Assembly: GCF_023611925.1 (NCBI RefSeq) | Contig: NZ_CP091456.1 | Location: forward strand, 2,150,001-2,214,000 | Direction: 5' to 3' | Source: Avibacterium sp. 20-132 | GTDB taxonomy: Bacteria; Pseudomonadota; Gammaproteobacteria; Enterobacterales; Pasteurellaceae | Length of the DNA: 64,000 nucleotides | Shown: in pieces, positions 27,582 through 38,360 of the stretch | How the letters are laid out: every line of letters starts with the position of its first letter | Numbering within the stretch: the first letter of the stretch is position 1 | The notes under the pieces: generated by a model | The model's database searches: none | What the model was told of the DNA's origin: nothing | The model's input: the letters and a program-made list of their open reading frames with translations, nothing else | Position numbers and translations under genes: made by a program

Positions 27582-29498
27582 TTGAAAGATATGGTCAAAA
27601 ACTTAGTCCTATGGATTGTTATTGCAGTCGTTATGATGTCTGCATATCAGGGCTTTAGCGGTGGTTCAAGCAGTAATATGACTGATTACACCACATTTAT
27701 TACTGATGTAGGCAATGATCAAGTTCGTCAAGTGAGATTTGATGATAATGAATTGCAGGTTACCAAATCAGATGGTTCCAAATATTCAACAGTAATGCCA
27801 ATTTATGATGATAAATTACTCAATGATTTATTAAATAAAAAGGTGAAAGTAGAAGGAACATTGCCAGAAAAACGTGGCTTTTTAGCACAAATTTTTATTT
27901 CTTGGTTCCCAATGCTACTGCTTGTTGGCGTGTGGTTCTTCTTTATGCGACAAATGCAAGGTGGTGGCGGTAAAGCAATGAGCTTTGGAAAAAGCCGTGC
28001 CAAAATGCTGACAAAAGAGCAAATTAAAACCACCTTTGCAGATGTTGCAGGTTGCGATGAAGCCAAAGAAGAAGTAGGCGAAATTGTGGATTTCTTGCGT
28101 GATCCAAGTAAATTCCAAAAGTTGGGCGGTAAAATTCCAAAAGGGATTTTAATGGTTGGCCCACCAGGAACAGGTAAAACTTTATTAGCTAAAGCCATTG
28201 CCGGTGAAGCGAAAGTGCCATTTTTTACTATTTCAGGTTCTGACTTCGTAGAAATGTTTGTTGGGGTAGGGGCTTCTCGTGTGCGTGATATGTTTGAACA
28301 AGCGAAGAAAAATGCACCTTGCCTGATCTTTATTGATGAAATTGATGCCGTAGGTCGCCAACGTGGGGCTGGTCTTGGTGGCGGACACGATGAGCGTGAG
28401 CAAACCCTTAACCAAATGTTAGTGGAAATGGATGGGTTTGAAGGCAATGAAGGGGTGATTGTGATCGCCGCAACCAACCGTCCTGATGTGCTTGATCCCG
28501 CGTTAACTCGCCCGGGGCGTTTTGACCGCCAAGTAGTGGTGGGCTTGCCAGATGTTTTAGGGCGTGAGCAAATCTTAAAAGTGCATATGCGTAAAGTACC
28601 CGTTGCCCCAGATGTGAATGCAATGACGCTCGCACGTGGTACACCGGGTTATTCAGGTGCAGACTTGGCGAACCTTGTTAATGAAGCCGCATTATTTGCT
28701 GCCCGAATGAACAAGCCATTGGTTTCAATGCTTGAGTTTGAAAAAGCAAAAGACAAAATCAATATGGGGCCTGAACGTCGCACAATGATTATGACCGATA
28801 AGCAGAAAGAATCGACTGCTTATCACGAAGCAGGACACGCCATTGTGGGCTATCTTGTACCAGAACACGATCCCGTGCATAAAGTGACCATTATTCCGCG
28901 TGGACGTGCTTTAGGGGTAACCTTCTTTTTACCAGAAGGGGATCAAGTCAGCATTAGCCAGAAACAATTAGAAAGTAAACTTTCAACCCTTTATGCAGGA
29001 CGTTTGGCGGAAGAGTTAATTTACGGCGAAGAAAATATTTCTACTGGCGCATCGAATGACATTAAAGTTGCCACGAATATTGCGCGTAATATGGTAACCC
29101 AATGGGGCTTTTCCGATAAATTAGGGCCAATTCTTTATTCTGAAGATGAAGGTGAAGTGTTCTTAGGGCGTTCAATGGCAAAAGCAAAACATATGTCAGA
29201 TGAAACGGCACATGTTATTGATGAAGAGGTTCGTGCTATTGTTACTCGAAACTACGATCGTGCAAGACAGTTATTAATTGACAATATGGATATTTTACAC
29301 GCAATGAAAGATGCGTTAGTAAAATATGAGACCATTGAAGAAGAACAGATTAAACAGCTGATGAATCGTGAGCCAGTTACCCCACCTTCAGGCTGGAGTG
29401 ACAGTGGTAAAGCTAGTTCAGAAAAAAGCACTGAACAAACTGCACCTACACAAAATCAAAGTGCGGTGGAAAATTCAGACAAATCTGAGCATAACTAA
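27582..29498 (+). CDS. ftsH: ATP-dependent zinc metalloprotease FtsH
   Basis: FtsH is a membrane-bound AAA protease that degrades misfolded membrane proteins and regulators such as LpxC. The product has two N-terminal membrane helices around a periplasmic domain, Walker A GPPGTGKT (near residue 192), Walker B FIDEIDAV, the second region of homology, and HEAGH (near residue 417) for zinc. A TTG at 27582 has GAGG seven nt upstream; the ATG at 27591 gives a protein three residues shorter. Both forms have precedent in E. coli annotation. The C terminus is rich in Ser/Thr/Gln. Confidence 0.96.
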   Translation: MKDMVKNLVLWIVIAVVMMSAYQGFSGGSSSNMTDYTTFITDVGNDQVRQVRFDDNELQVTKSDGSKYSTVMPIYDDKLLNDLLNKKVKVEGTLPEKRGFLAQIFISWFPMLLLVGVWFFFMRQMQGGGGKAMSFGKSRAKMLTKEQIKTTFADVAGCDEAKEEVGEIVDFLRDPSKFQKLGGKIPKGILMVGPPGTGKTLLAKAIAGEAKVPFFTISGSDFVEMFVGVGASRVRDMFEQAKKNAPCLIFIDEIDAVGRQRGAGLGGGHDEREQTLNQMLVEMDGFEGNEGVIVIAATNRPDVLDPALTRPGRFDRQVVVGLPDVLGREQILKVHMRKVPVAPDVNAMTLARGTPGYSGADLANLVNEAALFAARMNKPLVSMLEFEKAKDKINMGPERRTMIMTDKQKESTAYHEAGHAIVGYLVPEHDPVHKVTIIPRGRALGVTFFLPEGDQVSISQKQLESKLSTLYAGRLAEELIYGEENISTGASNDIKVATNIARNMVTQWGFSDKLGPILYSEDEGEVFLGRSMAKAKHMSDETAHVIDEEVRAIVTRNYDRARQLLIDNMDILHAMKDALVKYETIEEEQIKQLMNREPVTPPSGWSDSGKASSEKSTEQTAPTQNQSAVENSDKSEHN

Positions 29499-29513
29499 TC
29501 ATTTAATCCTATT

Positions 29514-29550
29514 AAAGGACTGATTTTTATAAGAAATCAGTCCTTTCTTT
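29514..29550 (+). terminator. Intrinsic terminator after ftsH
   Basis: A perfect 13-bp stem, AAAGGACTGATTT at 29514-29526 with its complement at 29534-29546, is followed by CTTTTTTCC, a strong rho-independent signal. Confidence 0.9.
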
Positions 29551-29647
29551 TTTCCTTTTTAAGCTTTAACATAAAGTAAATTCAAATAATAAATTCAATT
29601 TATTTTTTATTTTAATTTACTGTATCAATGAGATTGAGAATAACCGA

Positions 29648-30556
29648 ATGAATTATGCAGATTGGCTCGTTTGGGCAGAAACGCAACTGATGGGGAATAA
29701 AAAGACAGATCCTTTTATCAACCCCAAGGTGGATGCTAACCTATTATTACAATTTGTCACAGGGCGTTCTCGTTCCTCTCTTTTAGCCTTTTCCGAAACT
29801 ATACTTTCAGCACAAGAATTAGCGCAGCTTGAAAAACTATTGCAACGCCGTGTAAGCTGTGAGCCAATGGCTTATATTCTTGGTCAGCAGCCTTTTTGGA
29901 CGCTTGATCTAAGGGTCTCTGAAGATACTCTTATTCCAAGAGCAGATACGGAAATTTTAGTGGAAAATGCCTTAATTTGTGCGGAAGAACGTATTTCATC
30001 AGCTCAGTTTGGAGAAGAACTGAAAATATTAGATTTAGGCACAGGTACAGGGGCAATTGCAATAGCGCTTGCACAAGAATTGCGATCTAGATCGAAAAAA
30101 TCATTTAAAGTTTCGGTTGTGGGTGTTGATCTGATTGATAATGCGGTAAACTTAGCGCAAGACAATGCAAAACGTAATGATGTTGATAATATTCTTTTTT
30201 ATCAAAGCAATTGGTTTGAAAATTTACAAGATCAGCGTTTTGACATCATTGTAAGTAATCCGCCTTATATTGATAAAGATGATCCGCATTTGCAGTTGGG
30301 CGATGTGCGATTCGAGCCATTAACTGCTTTAATCGCTAAAGAACAGGGGTATGCAGATTTACGGCACATTATTATTAATGCACCAACGCATCTAAAACCA
30401 CAAGGCTGGTTGTTATTGGAACACGGTTGGCTGCAAGGAGAAAAAGTGCGGTCTTTTTTTCAAAAGAATTTGTGGCATAACGTTATTTCTCGTAAGGATT
30501 ATCACCAACACGAACGTATAACATTAGCTCAATTAAATACAAGAGGGAATGATTGA
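29648..30556 (+). CDS. prmC: Peptide chain release factor N5-glutamine methyltransferase
   Basis: PrmC (HemK) methylates the GGQ glutamine of release factors RF1 and RF2, aiding termination. The 302-residue product has an N-terminal helical domain, the SAM-binding motif LDLGTGTGAIAIA (near residue 128) and the NPPY active site in VSNPPYIDKD (near residue 204). Its stop overlaps the ATG of sirB1 (TGATG), so these two are coupled, with kdsA next. Confidence 0.96.
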   Translation: MNYADWLVWAETQLMGNKKTDPFINPKVDANLLLQFVTGRSRSSLLAFSETILSAQELAQLEKLLQRRVSCEPMAYILGQQPFWTLDLRVSEDTLIPRADTEILVENALICAEERISSAQFGEELKILDLGTGTGAIAIALAQELRSRSKKSFKVSVVGVDLIDNAVNLAQDNAKRNDVDNILFYQSNWFENLQDQRFDIIVSNPPYIDKDDPHLQLGDVRFEPLTALIAKEQGYADLRHIIINAPTHLKPQGWLLLEHGWLQGEKVRSFFQKNLWHNVISRKDYHQHERITLAQLNTRGND

Positions 30557-31374
30557 TGAATACAAATCGCAATGCAATTTATAATGAAATGCTTAATTTT
30601 TATGTGCTTACAGGGAATGATGGGCAACGCGAGCTAGGAAATATTCATTCAATTATGAATGGTTTTTTAACTCAAGCAAGAGAAACCATTGAGCAAGAGA
30701 AAGACGATGAAGCAAAAATTAGAAAGTTGATCGATTTAATTTATGTTGATTGGGGCTTTTTGATTGATTCTAATAATTCTTTTGATCATTCTAATTATTA
30801 TCTACCCGATGTTTTAACAAATCGCCGTGGGGTTGCTATTTCTGTCGGTGGTATTTTATTGTATCTCGCTGAAAAATTAGCCTTACCGATTTATGCAATG
30901 GAATTTCCAGTCAATATTATGCTTAAAGCGGATGTTAATGGAAAACATCTTTATTTTGATCCTTGGACAGGAAGAGAATCTTCAGAAAAATATATTGAAT
31001 ATATTTGTAAGCTTCATTATGGTGATGATGTGGAATTTTCTGTCCCCCTATTCGGTGAGCAAGATGAAGAAGAATTAGAATTTCGTTATGGGCAATTAGC
31101 GAAAAATTCCTTAATGCGAGAAAGTCGATACGAGCCAGCATTGACTTACGTTGAGAACGTATTGGAACGTTATCCAGATACATTAGATGAAATTCGTGAT
31201 CGTGGTATTTTAAAAATGCAACTTGGGCGTCTTTCAGAAGCATTGAAAGATCTTAAAGAATTTGTTGAAAAAAGACCAGATGATTCTTTCTCAATAATGT
31301 TTAAAGAACAATTACCGCTAATTGAGAAAGATATTGAAGCGCAAGAAAAAGCAGCAAAAGAATTAATTCACTAA
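30556..31374 (+). CDS. sirB1: SirB1-family protein (transglutaminase-like, TPR)
   Basis: A 272-residue protein of the SirB1 family: a transglutaminase-like N-terminal region (near NRRGVAISVGGILLYLAEKL) and C-terminal TPR-like helices (RYEPALTYVENVLERYPD). It is usually encoded between prmC and kdsA. The function is not established; the E. coli name comes from an invasion-regulator screen in Salmonella. ATG at 30556 overlaps the prmC stop; TTG at 30553 is a weaker alternative. Confidence 0.88.
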   Translation: MNTNRNAIYNEMLNFYVLTGNDGQRELGNIHSIMNGFLTQARETIEQEKDDEAKIRKLIDLIYVDWGFLIDSNNSFDHSNYYLPDVLTNRRGVAISVGGILLYLAEKLALPIYAMEFPVNIMLKADVNGKHLYFDPWTGRESSEKYIEYICKLHYGDDVEFSVPLFGEQDEEELEFRYGQLAKNSLMRESRYEPALTYVENVLERYPDTLDEIRDRGILKMQLGRLSEALKDLKEFVEKRPDDSFSIMFKEQLPLIEKDIEAQEKAAKELIH

Positions 31375-32250
<876 letters not shown>

Positions 32251-32301
32251 TTGTTTAAAGATTAAGTATTAGAGAAAAACAAACAATAACAGGTGAGTTT
32301 T

Positions 32302-32334
32302 AGGCGGAAATATGATAAAAATACCGCCTTGTTT
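32302..32334 (+). terminator. Hairpin terminator after kdsA
   Basis: AGGCGG at 32302 pairs with CCGCCT at 32324, with a long AT-rich loop and a short T-run after it. Confidence 0.55.
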
Positions 32335-32364
32335 TAATTTTTACATTTGAATAGGAAACAAAAT

Positions 32365-33192
32365 ATGTCAAATTTGCAAAATATCATTGAAGCAGCGTTT
32401 GAACGCCGTGCTGAAATCACTCCTAAAACAGTAGATGCAGAAACGCGTGCTGCTATCGAAGAAGTCATTGAAGGTTTAGACAGCGGTAAATACCGTGTTG
32501 CAGAAAAAATTGATGGTGAATGGGTTACCCACCAATGGTTAAAAAAAGCGGTATTGCTTTCTTTCCGTATTAACGACAATCAAGTGATTGACGGTGCAGA
32601 AACCAAATATTACGACAAGGTCGCCCTTAAATTTGCAGACTATGATGAAGCACGTTTCCAAAAAGAAGGCTTCCGTGTTGTACCTTCTGCTACTGTGCGT
32701 AAAGGTGCATATATCGCAAAAAATGCCGTATTAATGCCATCTTATGTAAACATTGGTGCTTACGTTGGCGAAGGTACAATGGTGGATACTTGGGCAACCG
32801 TAGGTTCTTGTGCGCAAATTGGTAAAAATGTTCACCTTTCAGGTGGTGTAGGTATTGGTGGCGTATTAGAGCCATTACAAGCTAACCCAACCATTATCGG
32901 CGACAACTGCTTTATCGGTGCGCGTTCTGAAGTGGTGGAAGGCGTTATCGTAGAAGACGGCTGTGTAATCTCAATGGGCGTATTCATCGGTCAATCTACT
33001 AAAATCTATGATCGTGAAACAGGCGAAATCCATTACGGTCGCGTACCAGCAGGTTCTGTGGTCGTTTCAGGTAGCCTTCCTTCAAAATGCGGTAAATATA
33101 ATCTCTATTGTGCAGTAATCGTGAAAAAAGTTGATGCGAAAACCTTAGGTAAAGTAGGAATCAACGAGTTATTGCGTAGTATTGATGAGTAA
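32365..33192 (+). CDS. dapD: 2,3,4,5-tetrahydropyridine-2,6-dicarboxylate N-succinyltransferase
   Basis: DapD succinylates tetrahydrodipicolinate in the succinylase branch of lysine synthesis, downstream of DapB. From ATG 32365 the protein has 275 residues, matching the family; the frame opens at a TTG six codons earlier, but only the ATG has a fitting AGGAA site. The central part has left-handed beta-helix hexapeptide repeats ([16 protein letters not shown], then IGGVLEPLQ). A strong terminator follows. Confidence 0.98.
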   Translation: MSNLQNIIEAAFERRAEITPKTVDAETRAAIEEVIEGLDSGKYRVAEKIDGEWVTHQWLKKAVLLSFRINDNQVIDGAETKYYDKVALKFADYDEARFQKEGFRVVPSATVRKGAYIAKNAVLMPSYVNIGAYVGEGTMVDTWATVGSCAQIGKNVHLSGGVGIGGVLEPLQANPTIIGDNCFIGARSEVVEGVIVEDGCVISMGVFIGQSTKIYDRETGEIHYGRVPAGSVVVSGSLPSKCGKYNLYCAVIVKKVDAKTLGKVGINELLRSIDE

Positions 33193-33219
33193 TATTTAAT
33201 ACTAATTGATCAAAAATAA

Positions 33220-33254
33220 AAATCTGCACGAGAGTTTCTTGTGCAGATTTTTTT
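33220..33254 (+). terminator. Intrinsic terminator after dapD
   Basis: AAATCTGCAC at 33220 with CGAGA continues into a 14-bp stem whose 3' arm ends GTGCAGATTT, followed by a T-tract. Confidence 0.88.
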
Positions 33255-33351
33255 ATGAAAAATATTATAAACGCTTTGTGATTGCGTTTTTATAGAAAAA
33301 AGCTTAGATAAAAAGCCTTTTGAGATCATCAATGAATATCTATAAAGGAGA

Positions 33352-33420
33352 ATGAATATTTGGGTTAATAATATGGTTTCTAACAATAATGAAAAGAAAG
33401 AGGATTATCCCCTTAATTAA
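33352..33420 (+). CDS. Possible 22-codon small ORF with its own terminator
   Basis: ATG 33352 to TAA 33418-33420 encodes MNIWVNNMVSNNNEKKEDYPLN. An AAGGAG motif lies only one nucleotide from the ATG, closer than usual, and a hairpin (33421-33441) follows immediately. No similar protein is recognised. This is low-confidence; the 296-nt gap between dapD and nrdA otherwise holds only terminators. Confidence 0.2.
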   Translation: MNIWVNNMVSNNNEKKEDYPLN

Positions 33421-33441
33421 GCCACCTTACAAAGGTGGCTT
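33420..33441. terminator. Hairpin between small ORF and nrdA
   Basis: AGCCACCTT-ACA-AAGGTGGCT at 33421-33441 is a perfect 9-bp stem. On the minus strand it lies 48 nt after the nrdA stop. Confidence 0.7.
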
Positions 33442-33488
33442 ATATTTTGTGTGGAAAAATAATTAAATTTATTACCGCTCTTGATAAA

Positions 33489-35765
33489 TTAGATTTTACA
33501 CGCCCCACCAGAACAGCCGTCATCAAGATCTTCTTGGCTGTCTTCTGCGCCATCACGGGTGTTTTGGTAGTAAAGGGTTTTCACGCCGTATTTGTAAGCG
33601 GTTAATAAATCTTTTAACAACACTTTCATCGGTACTTTGCCTTCTTCAAAACGTTGTGGATCGTAGTTGGTGTTGGCTGAAATAGATTGATCTACAAATT
33701 TTTGCATAATACCTACGAGGTGTAAGTAGCCATCATTATTTGGAATATCCCATAATAACTCGTAGTTTTCACTTAAGTTTTCATAATCTGGTACAACTTG
33801 TTTGAGGATACCGTCTTTTGACGCTTTGATGCTGACGTGTCCACGCGGTGGTTCAATGCCGTTGGTTGCATTGGAAATTTGCGATGATGTTTCTGATGGC
33901 ATCAGTGCGGTTAGTGTTGAGTTGCGCAAACCAAAGGTTTTAATGTCTTGGCGTAGGCTTTCCCAATCGTAATGTAATGGCTCTTGAGTGAGTGTATCCA
34001 CATCTTTTTTATAGGTATCAATCGGTAAAATACCTTGGGCGTAAGTGGTTTGATCGAAATACTCACAAGCCCCCATTTCTTTCGCAAGGTTCATTGAGGC
34101 TTTTAATAAATAGTATTGAATGGCTTCAAAAGTGCGGTGCGTGAGATCGTTAGCACTGCCGTCTGAATAACGCACGCCATTTTTAGCTAAATAATAAGCA
34201 AAGTTGATCACGCCAATTCCTAAAGATCGACGCGCAAGAGAGCTACGTTGTGCCGCGATCACAGGGTAATCTTGATAATCTAATAGGGCATCTAAGGCAC
34301 GCACAGCAAGATCTGCAAGTTCATCTAATTCATCAAGGTTTGCAATCGCCCCTAAGTTGAAGGCTGAAAGGGTACAAAGGGCAATTTCACCTTCTTCATC
34401 GTGAATATGAGAAAGTGGCTTAGTTGGCAATGCGATTTCTAAACAAAGGTTAGATTGACGCACCGGCGCAACGCTTGGATCAAATGGCGAGTGCGTATTA
34501 CAGTGATCCACATTCTGAATATAGATACGCCCAGTTGAAGCACGTTCTTGCATTAATAGGGAGAACAGTTCAACGGCTTTCACGCTGCGTTTACGAATGT
34601 CTGGATCTTGTTCGTATTGGGTGTAAAGACGCTCAAACTCATCTTGATCGGCAAAGAATGCTTCATATAACCCCGGCACATCAGAAGGGCTAAATAAGGT
34701 GATTTCGCCGCCTTTGATTAAGCGTTGATACATTAATTTGTTAAGCTGAACACCGTAATCCATATGACGAACACGGTTATCTTCCACACCACGGTTATTT
34801 TTTAAGACTAACAGGCTTTCCACTTCCAAGTGCCAAATTGGGTAGTAAACGGTGGCCGCTCCACCACGCACCCCGCCTTGTGAGCAGGATTTTACCGCAG
34901 TTTGGAAATATTTATAGAATGGGATACAGCCTGTATGGAATGCTTCCCCGCCACGGATTTGGCTACCCAAGGCACGAATCGCTCCGGCGTTTACGCCAAT
35001 TCCAGCGCGTTGAGAAACATATTTCACAATGGCAGAGGCAGTCGCATTAATAGAATCTAAACTATCACCACATTCAATTAACACACAAGAACTGAATTGG
35101 CGTGTTGGTGTACGCACCCCAGCCATAATTGGTGTAGGCAGAGAAATTTTAAATGTCGATGTCGCATCATAGAAACGGCGTACATAATCTAAGCGCGTTT
35201 CTTTTGGATAGGTTGAGAACAAACTTGCCGCCACCAAAATATATAAGAACTGGGCAGATTCATAAATCTCACCTGTGACACGATTTTGTACTAAATATTT
35301 GCCTTCAAGCTGTTTGACTGCTGCATAAGAGAATGTCATATCACGCCAGTGATCTAAAAAGCCGTCCATTTCGTCCCATTCTTCACGGCTATAATCGGTC
35401 AGTAAGGCTTGATCATACTTGCCTAAACGCACCAATTTTTTAACGTGATCATATAAACGCGGAGGATCAAAATGCCCATAGGCTTTTTTACGCAAATGGA
35501 AAACCGCAAGGCGTGCGGCTAAATATTGATAATCAGGCGTATCTTTGCTGATTAAATCTGCGGCGGCTTTAATAATGGTTTCGTGAATATCCGAAGTGCG
35601 AATCCCCTCATAAAATTGAATATGGGAACGCAATTCTACTTGAGAAACAGAAACGTTATCCAATCCCTCTGCTGCCCAAGTGATCACTCGGTGAATTTTA
35701 TCTAAATCGATGGGTTCTTGTTTTCCGTCACGTTTGGTGACCATCATAGCTTTATTCATAGACAT
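33489..35765 (-). CDS. nrdA: Ribonucleoside-diphosphate reductase class Ia, subunit alpha
   Basis: NrdA reduces ribonucleoside diphosphates using the radical of NrdB. The 758-residue product has an N-terminal ATP-cone (MMVTKRDGKQEPIDLDKI, residues about 7-24), the active-site cysteine and glutamate in SNLCLEIALP, a central barrel, and the C-terminal CSGGACKI thiol pair that takes electrons from thioredoxin or glutaredoxin. nrdB is 28 kb away, unlike the usual nrdAB operon. Two NrdR boxes lie upstream (35791-35837). Confidence 0.98.
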   Translation of the reverse strand: MSMNKAMMVTKRDGKQEPIDLDKIHRVITWAAEGLDNVSVSQVELRSHIQFYEGIRTSDIHETIIKAAADLISKDTPDYQYLAARLAVFHLRKKAYGHFDPPRLYDHVKKLVRLGKYDQALLTDYSREEWDEMDGFLDHWRDMTFSYAAVKQLEGKYLVQNRVTGEIYESAQFLYILVAASLFSTYPKETRLDYVRRFYDATSTFKISLPTPIMAGVRTPTRQFSSCVLIECGDSLDSINATASAIVKYVSQRAGIGVNAGAIRALGSQIRGGEAFHTGCIPFYKYFQTAVKSCSQGGVRGGAATVYYPIWHLEVESLLVLKNNRGVEDNRVRHMDYGVQLNKLMYQRLIKGGEITLFSPSDVPGLYEAFFADQDEFERLYTQYEQDPDIRKRSVKAVELFSLLMQERASTGRIYIQNVDHCNTHSPFDPSVAPVRQSNLCLEIALPTKPLSHIHDEEGEIALCTLSAFNLGAIANLDELDELADLAVRALDALLDYQDYPVIAAQRSSLARRSLGIGVINFAYYLAKNGVRYSDGSANDLTHRTFEAIQYYLLKASMNLAKEMGACEYFDQTTYAQGILPIDTYKKDVDTLTQEPLHYDWESLRQDIKTFGLRNSTLTALMPSETSSQISNATNGIEPPRGHVSIKASKDGILKQVVPDYENLSENYELLWDIPNNDGYLHLVGIMQKFVDQSISANTNYDPQRFEEGKVPMKVLLKDLLTAYKYGVKTLYYQNTRDGAEDSQEDLDDGCSGGACKI

Positions 35766-35790
35766 TCCGATTTGTTGGTGTTGCGTAAAA

Positions 35791-35837
35791 ACACAAGATA
35801 TAGTGGTTTATTGAAAACGCGGTACAAGATAATGTGT
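35791..35837 (-). promoter_or_regulatory. Twin NrdR boxes upstream of nrdA
   Basis: ACACAAGATATAGTGG (35791-35806) and GTACAAGATAATGTGT (35822-35837) match the NrdR box at about 14 and 12 of 16 positions. Their starts are 31 bp apart, three helical turns, as usual for NrdR pairs. This predicts repression of nrdA when dNTPs are plentiful. Confidence 0.8.
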
Positions 35838-36151
35838 TATTAACGAAACTGCAAGCACTAAATTTTACGTCCAATTCTTGACATAAACTAAGTTATTTAT
35901 AAATAAGCAAAAATCATAGAAATGAATTTACCCCTTATTTTTATCAGGAATTAAAAAGCAAAGTGCGGTTAAAAAATGTGTGAAAAATCACAAATTTTTC
36001 AATAACTAAGAGAAATTTGCCGATTTTTATTGACCTATTTTTCCCTTATATGTTAGAAAAACTTACTGATGATATTGCTTTTTCTTATTACAAAGAAATG
36101 ATCCATTTGGGTGTTTATTTTCAAGCCCGTTATTTTGACTAGGAGAGATTA
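35838..36151. other. Leader region upstream of nhaA
   Basis: This gap holds the nrdA promoter on the minus strand and the nhaA leader. A TTGACA at about 35878 is a candidate -35 on the plus strand. An uptake signal lies at about 35961. A 30-codon frame (36050-36142) ends at a TAG overlapping the AGGAGA of nhaA, but has no ribosome binding site of its own. Nothing else is recognised. Confidence 0.4.
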
Positions 36152-37324
36152 ATGGTTCGATACATTCGATACTTTATGAAATTAGAAGCAGCCAGCGGAA
36201 TGTTATTGCTGTTTTTCGCTGCCTTTGCCATTTTATTGGCAAACACGCCCTTGAGCCGTTTTTATTTTAGTTTTCTTGATGCGCCAGTGGTGATCCAATT
36301 TGGTTCTATTGTACAAATCAACAAACCACTCTTGATGTGGGTGAATGATGGCTTTATGGCGGTATTTTTTGTCCTTGTGGGATTAGAAGTAAAACGAGAA
36401 TTGCTCACAGGGGCAATTTCAAGCTATCAAAAAGCCATTTTCCCAGCCATTGCCGCCTTGGGAGGAATGATTGTGCCAGCGGCAATTTATTGGTTTGTCA
36501 CCAAGGATACCCCACAATATCAAGATGGCTGGGCAATTCCAATGGCAACAGACATTGCCTTTGCACTGGGCGTATTAGGTTTGCTTGGGAGTCGTGTGCC
36601 TTTCGCATTAAAAGTGTTTTTGCTTGCACTAGCGATTATTGATGATTTAGGCGCGATTATTGTGATTGCGTTGTTCTTCTCACAGGATTTGAGTACGCGC
36701 GCGTTAATTTTAGCGAGTATTGCCATTGTGGGGTTGATTTTGCTTAATCGCTTTAAAGTATCCAATTTAGGGCCTTATGTGATTGTCGGCTTAGTGTTAT
36801 GGGTATCCGTGCTAAAATCGGGCGTACACGCCACCTTAGCTGGCGTTATCATTGGGTTTAGTATTCCACTCAAAGGGAAAAATGGCAGAAAAGTGTTGCA
36901 CGATATGGAACATATTTTAGCCCCTTGGTGTTCATTCTTTATTTTGCCCCTGTTTGCCTTTTCCAACGCGGGAGTATCCTTAGCAGGAATGGGGATAGAG
37001 ACGTTAAGCTCACCGCTCACTTTAGGCGTGATCTTAGGATTATTACTTGGAAAACCGCTTGGTGTCTTTTTATTTAGTTATTTATCGGTGTTATTTCGTC
37101 TTGCGAAATTGCCTGAAGGAATTAATTTTAAACAGATTTTTGCCATTGCCTTGCTATGCGGTATTGGATTTACAATGTCAATGTTCTTGGCGGGGCTCGC
37201 CTTTGGTGGTGATGGGGCAAGTGAAATGGCAAGTTTTGCCCGTGTAGGTATTTTGCTAGGCTCAGCGATTTCAGCGGTAGGAGGGTATTTCTTATTAAAG
37301 GTCTGTACGAAACCTAAGGAATAA
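36152..37324 (+). CDS. nhaA: Na+/H+ antiporter NhaA
   Basis: NhaA exports Na+ in exchange for two H+ at the inner membrane, important at alkaline pH. The 390-residue protein has the family's membrane helices and conserved features: the aspartate pair in IIDDLGAI for ion binding, and an N-terminal amphipathic [12 protein letters not shown]. The Shine-Dalgarno AGGAGA is clear. A hairpin follows before the convergent cytochrome gene. Confidence 0.97.
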   Translation: MVRYIRYFMKLEAASGMLLLFFAAFAILLANTPLSRFYFSFLDAPVVIQFGSIVQINKPLLMWVNDGFMAVFFVLVGLEVKRELLTGAISSYQKAIFPAIAALGGMIVPAAIYWFVTKDTPQYQDGWAIPMATDIAFALGVLGLLGSRVPFALKVFLLALAIIDDLGAIIVIALFFSQDLSTRALILASIAIVGLILLNRFKVSNLGPYVIVGLVLWVSVLKSGVHATLAGVIIGFSIPLKGKNGRKVLHDMEHILAPWCSFFILPLFAFSNAGVSLAGMGIETLSSPLTLGVILGLLLGKPLGVFLFSYLSVLFRLAKLPEGINFKQIFAIALLCGIGFTMSMFLAGLAFGGDGASEMASFARVGILLGSAISAVGGYFLLKVCTKPKE

Positions 37325-37331
37325 TATGAGG

Positions 37332-37370
37332 TAAAAAATCGGGCTATTCTAAGTAGCTCGATTTTTTTAA
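37332..37370. terminator. Hairpin between nhaA and the cytochrome gene
   Basis: AAAAAATCG at 37332 with CGATTTTTT (ending about 37367) flank GGCTA/TAGCT. The T-tract supports termination of nhaA; on the minus strand it lies just after the cytochrome stop. Confidence 0.75.
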
Positions 37371-37372
37371 TA

Positions 37373-37687
37373 CTATTTTTTCAATGTTGGAATATATTCC
37401 GCTAATCCTTTGATTTCTTCTTCACTTAAACGAGATTTTGCGGCATTGCCCGCACCGACAATTTCACCCGCTTTGCGTTTTTCAAGTGCGGTGAGAATTT
37501 CTTCAGTTTTTAAGTTATTGATCATTGCAGATTGATTTAATGCCGATTTTTCCCCTTGCTTGCCGTGGCACATTGCACAAGTGCGGTTAAAAATCTTTTG
37601 CGTATGTTCTAGGCTTTCATCGGCTTGGCTATTGAATGCCAATAGCGTGCCTGCAATAAAAAATAGAGTCGAAGCGTAACCTTTCAT
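37373..37687 (-). CDS. Small periplasmic c-type cytochrome
   Basis: A 104-residue periplasmic cytochrome c. It has a signal peptide of about 22 residues (cleavage after SQA), one haem-binding CAMCH (Cys37-His41) and a C-terminal class I fold with a likely distal methionine. It resembles the cytochrome c5/c553 group. Its start overlaps the stop of the upstream TlpA-like gene by one base, so they are coupled. The electron donor is unknown. Confidence 0.85.
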   Translation of the reverse strand: MKGYASTLFFIAGTLLAFNSQADESLEHTQKIFNRTCAMCHGKQGEKSALNQSAMINNLKTEEILTALEKRKAGEIVGAGNAAKSRLSEEEIKGLAEYIPTLKK

Positions 37688-38187
37688 TATTTTTCCTCAA
37701 AGAATGTTCGTAATTCGTTTTCTGGGATTAAACCCTCAAATTTATAAAGGATTTTTCCCTTAGGATCAAGCAAGAATGAGGTTGGTGTGCCAACCAACTG
37801 ATAACGTTCAGCGGTAATATTAAGCTGATCTTTGACAATTGGCAGAGTCAGTTGATTTTTTTCTACCACCGCTTGTGTGTTACCACGTTCCCCATCAATA
37901 TTAATGGCTAAAAGTTGTAATGTATTGGGATAGTTTTGGGAAAATTGCTGTAATAATTTCATCTCAACAATACAGATGCCGCAGGTTTCCGACCAAAAAT
38001 TGATCAGCAATTTTTTCCCTGCAAATTGGCTTAATTCCACCTTATTGCCCTGCAAATCAAAAACCGCAATATCAGGTGCTTGACTGCCGATATTGGCGGT
38101 TTGATCTTTACAAGAAATAAGCAAAAAAAGCACCGCACTTAATAAACCGAGTTTGAGACTATGTCTTAATTGCATTCTATTATCCAT
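37687..38187 (-). CDS. TlpA-like thioredoxin-family lipoprotein
   Basis: A 166-residue thiol-disulphide oxidoreductase anchored as a lipoprotein: signal peptide with lipobox LLISC (Cys26 if translation starts at the first ATG), then a thioredoxin fold with the redox pair in SETCGICIVEM and a cis-proline region VGTPTSFLL. Coupling to the cytochrome c gene suggests a role in reducing haem-binding thiols or oxidative protection (inference). The start codon lies inside a 20-bp tandem duplication; an internal ATG at residue 5 (MQLRHS) may be the true start. Confidence 0.85.
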   Translation of the reverse strand: MDNRMQLRHSLKLGLLSAVLFLLISCKDQTANIGSQAPDIAVFDLQGNKVELSQFAGKKLLINFWSETCGICIVEMKLLQQFSQNYPNTLQLLAINIDGERGNTQAVVEKNQLTLPIVKDQLNITAERYQLVGTPTSFLLDPKGKILYKFEGLIPENELRTFFEEK

Positions 38188-38211
38188 TAAAGCATTCTAT
38201 TATCCATTAAA
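38172..38211. repeat. Perfect 20-bp tandem duplication over the tlpA start
   Basis: The same 20 bases occur at 38172-38191 and 38192-38211. On the minus strand each copy carries ATGGATAATAG, so the start codon is duplicated. The upstream ATG encodes six residues and ends in TAA sharing an A with the second ATG. Confidence 0.9.
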
Positions 38212-38360
38212 AAAATTGATTTGCTATGTTACCACAAAATATCGCATTCAATATTTTTTGATTTGTAAATGAACAATAACGCTATCCAGTACAACACTGT
38301 ATAGCATTTTTCTGTTAGAATAGCCGCCAATTTATTTACCCTTAACCCCGAATTGAATGA

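Noticed and set aside
27803..28477. 224-codon minus-strand frame inside ftsH
   Set aside because: It is a shadow of the conserved ftsH frame with no domain of its own.
35975..35995. CRP-like TGTGA...TCACA upstream of nhaA
   Set aside because: The half-sites are 4 nt apart instead of 6.
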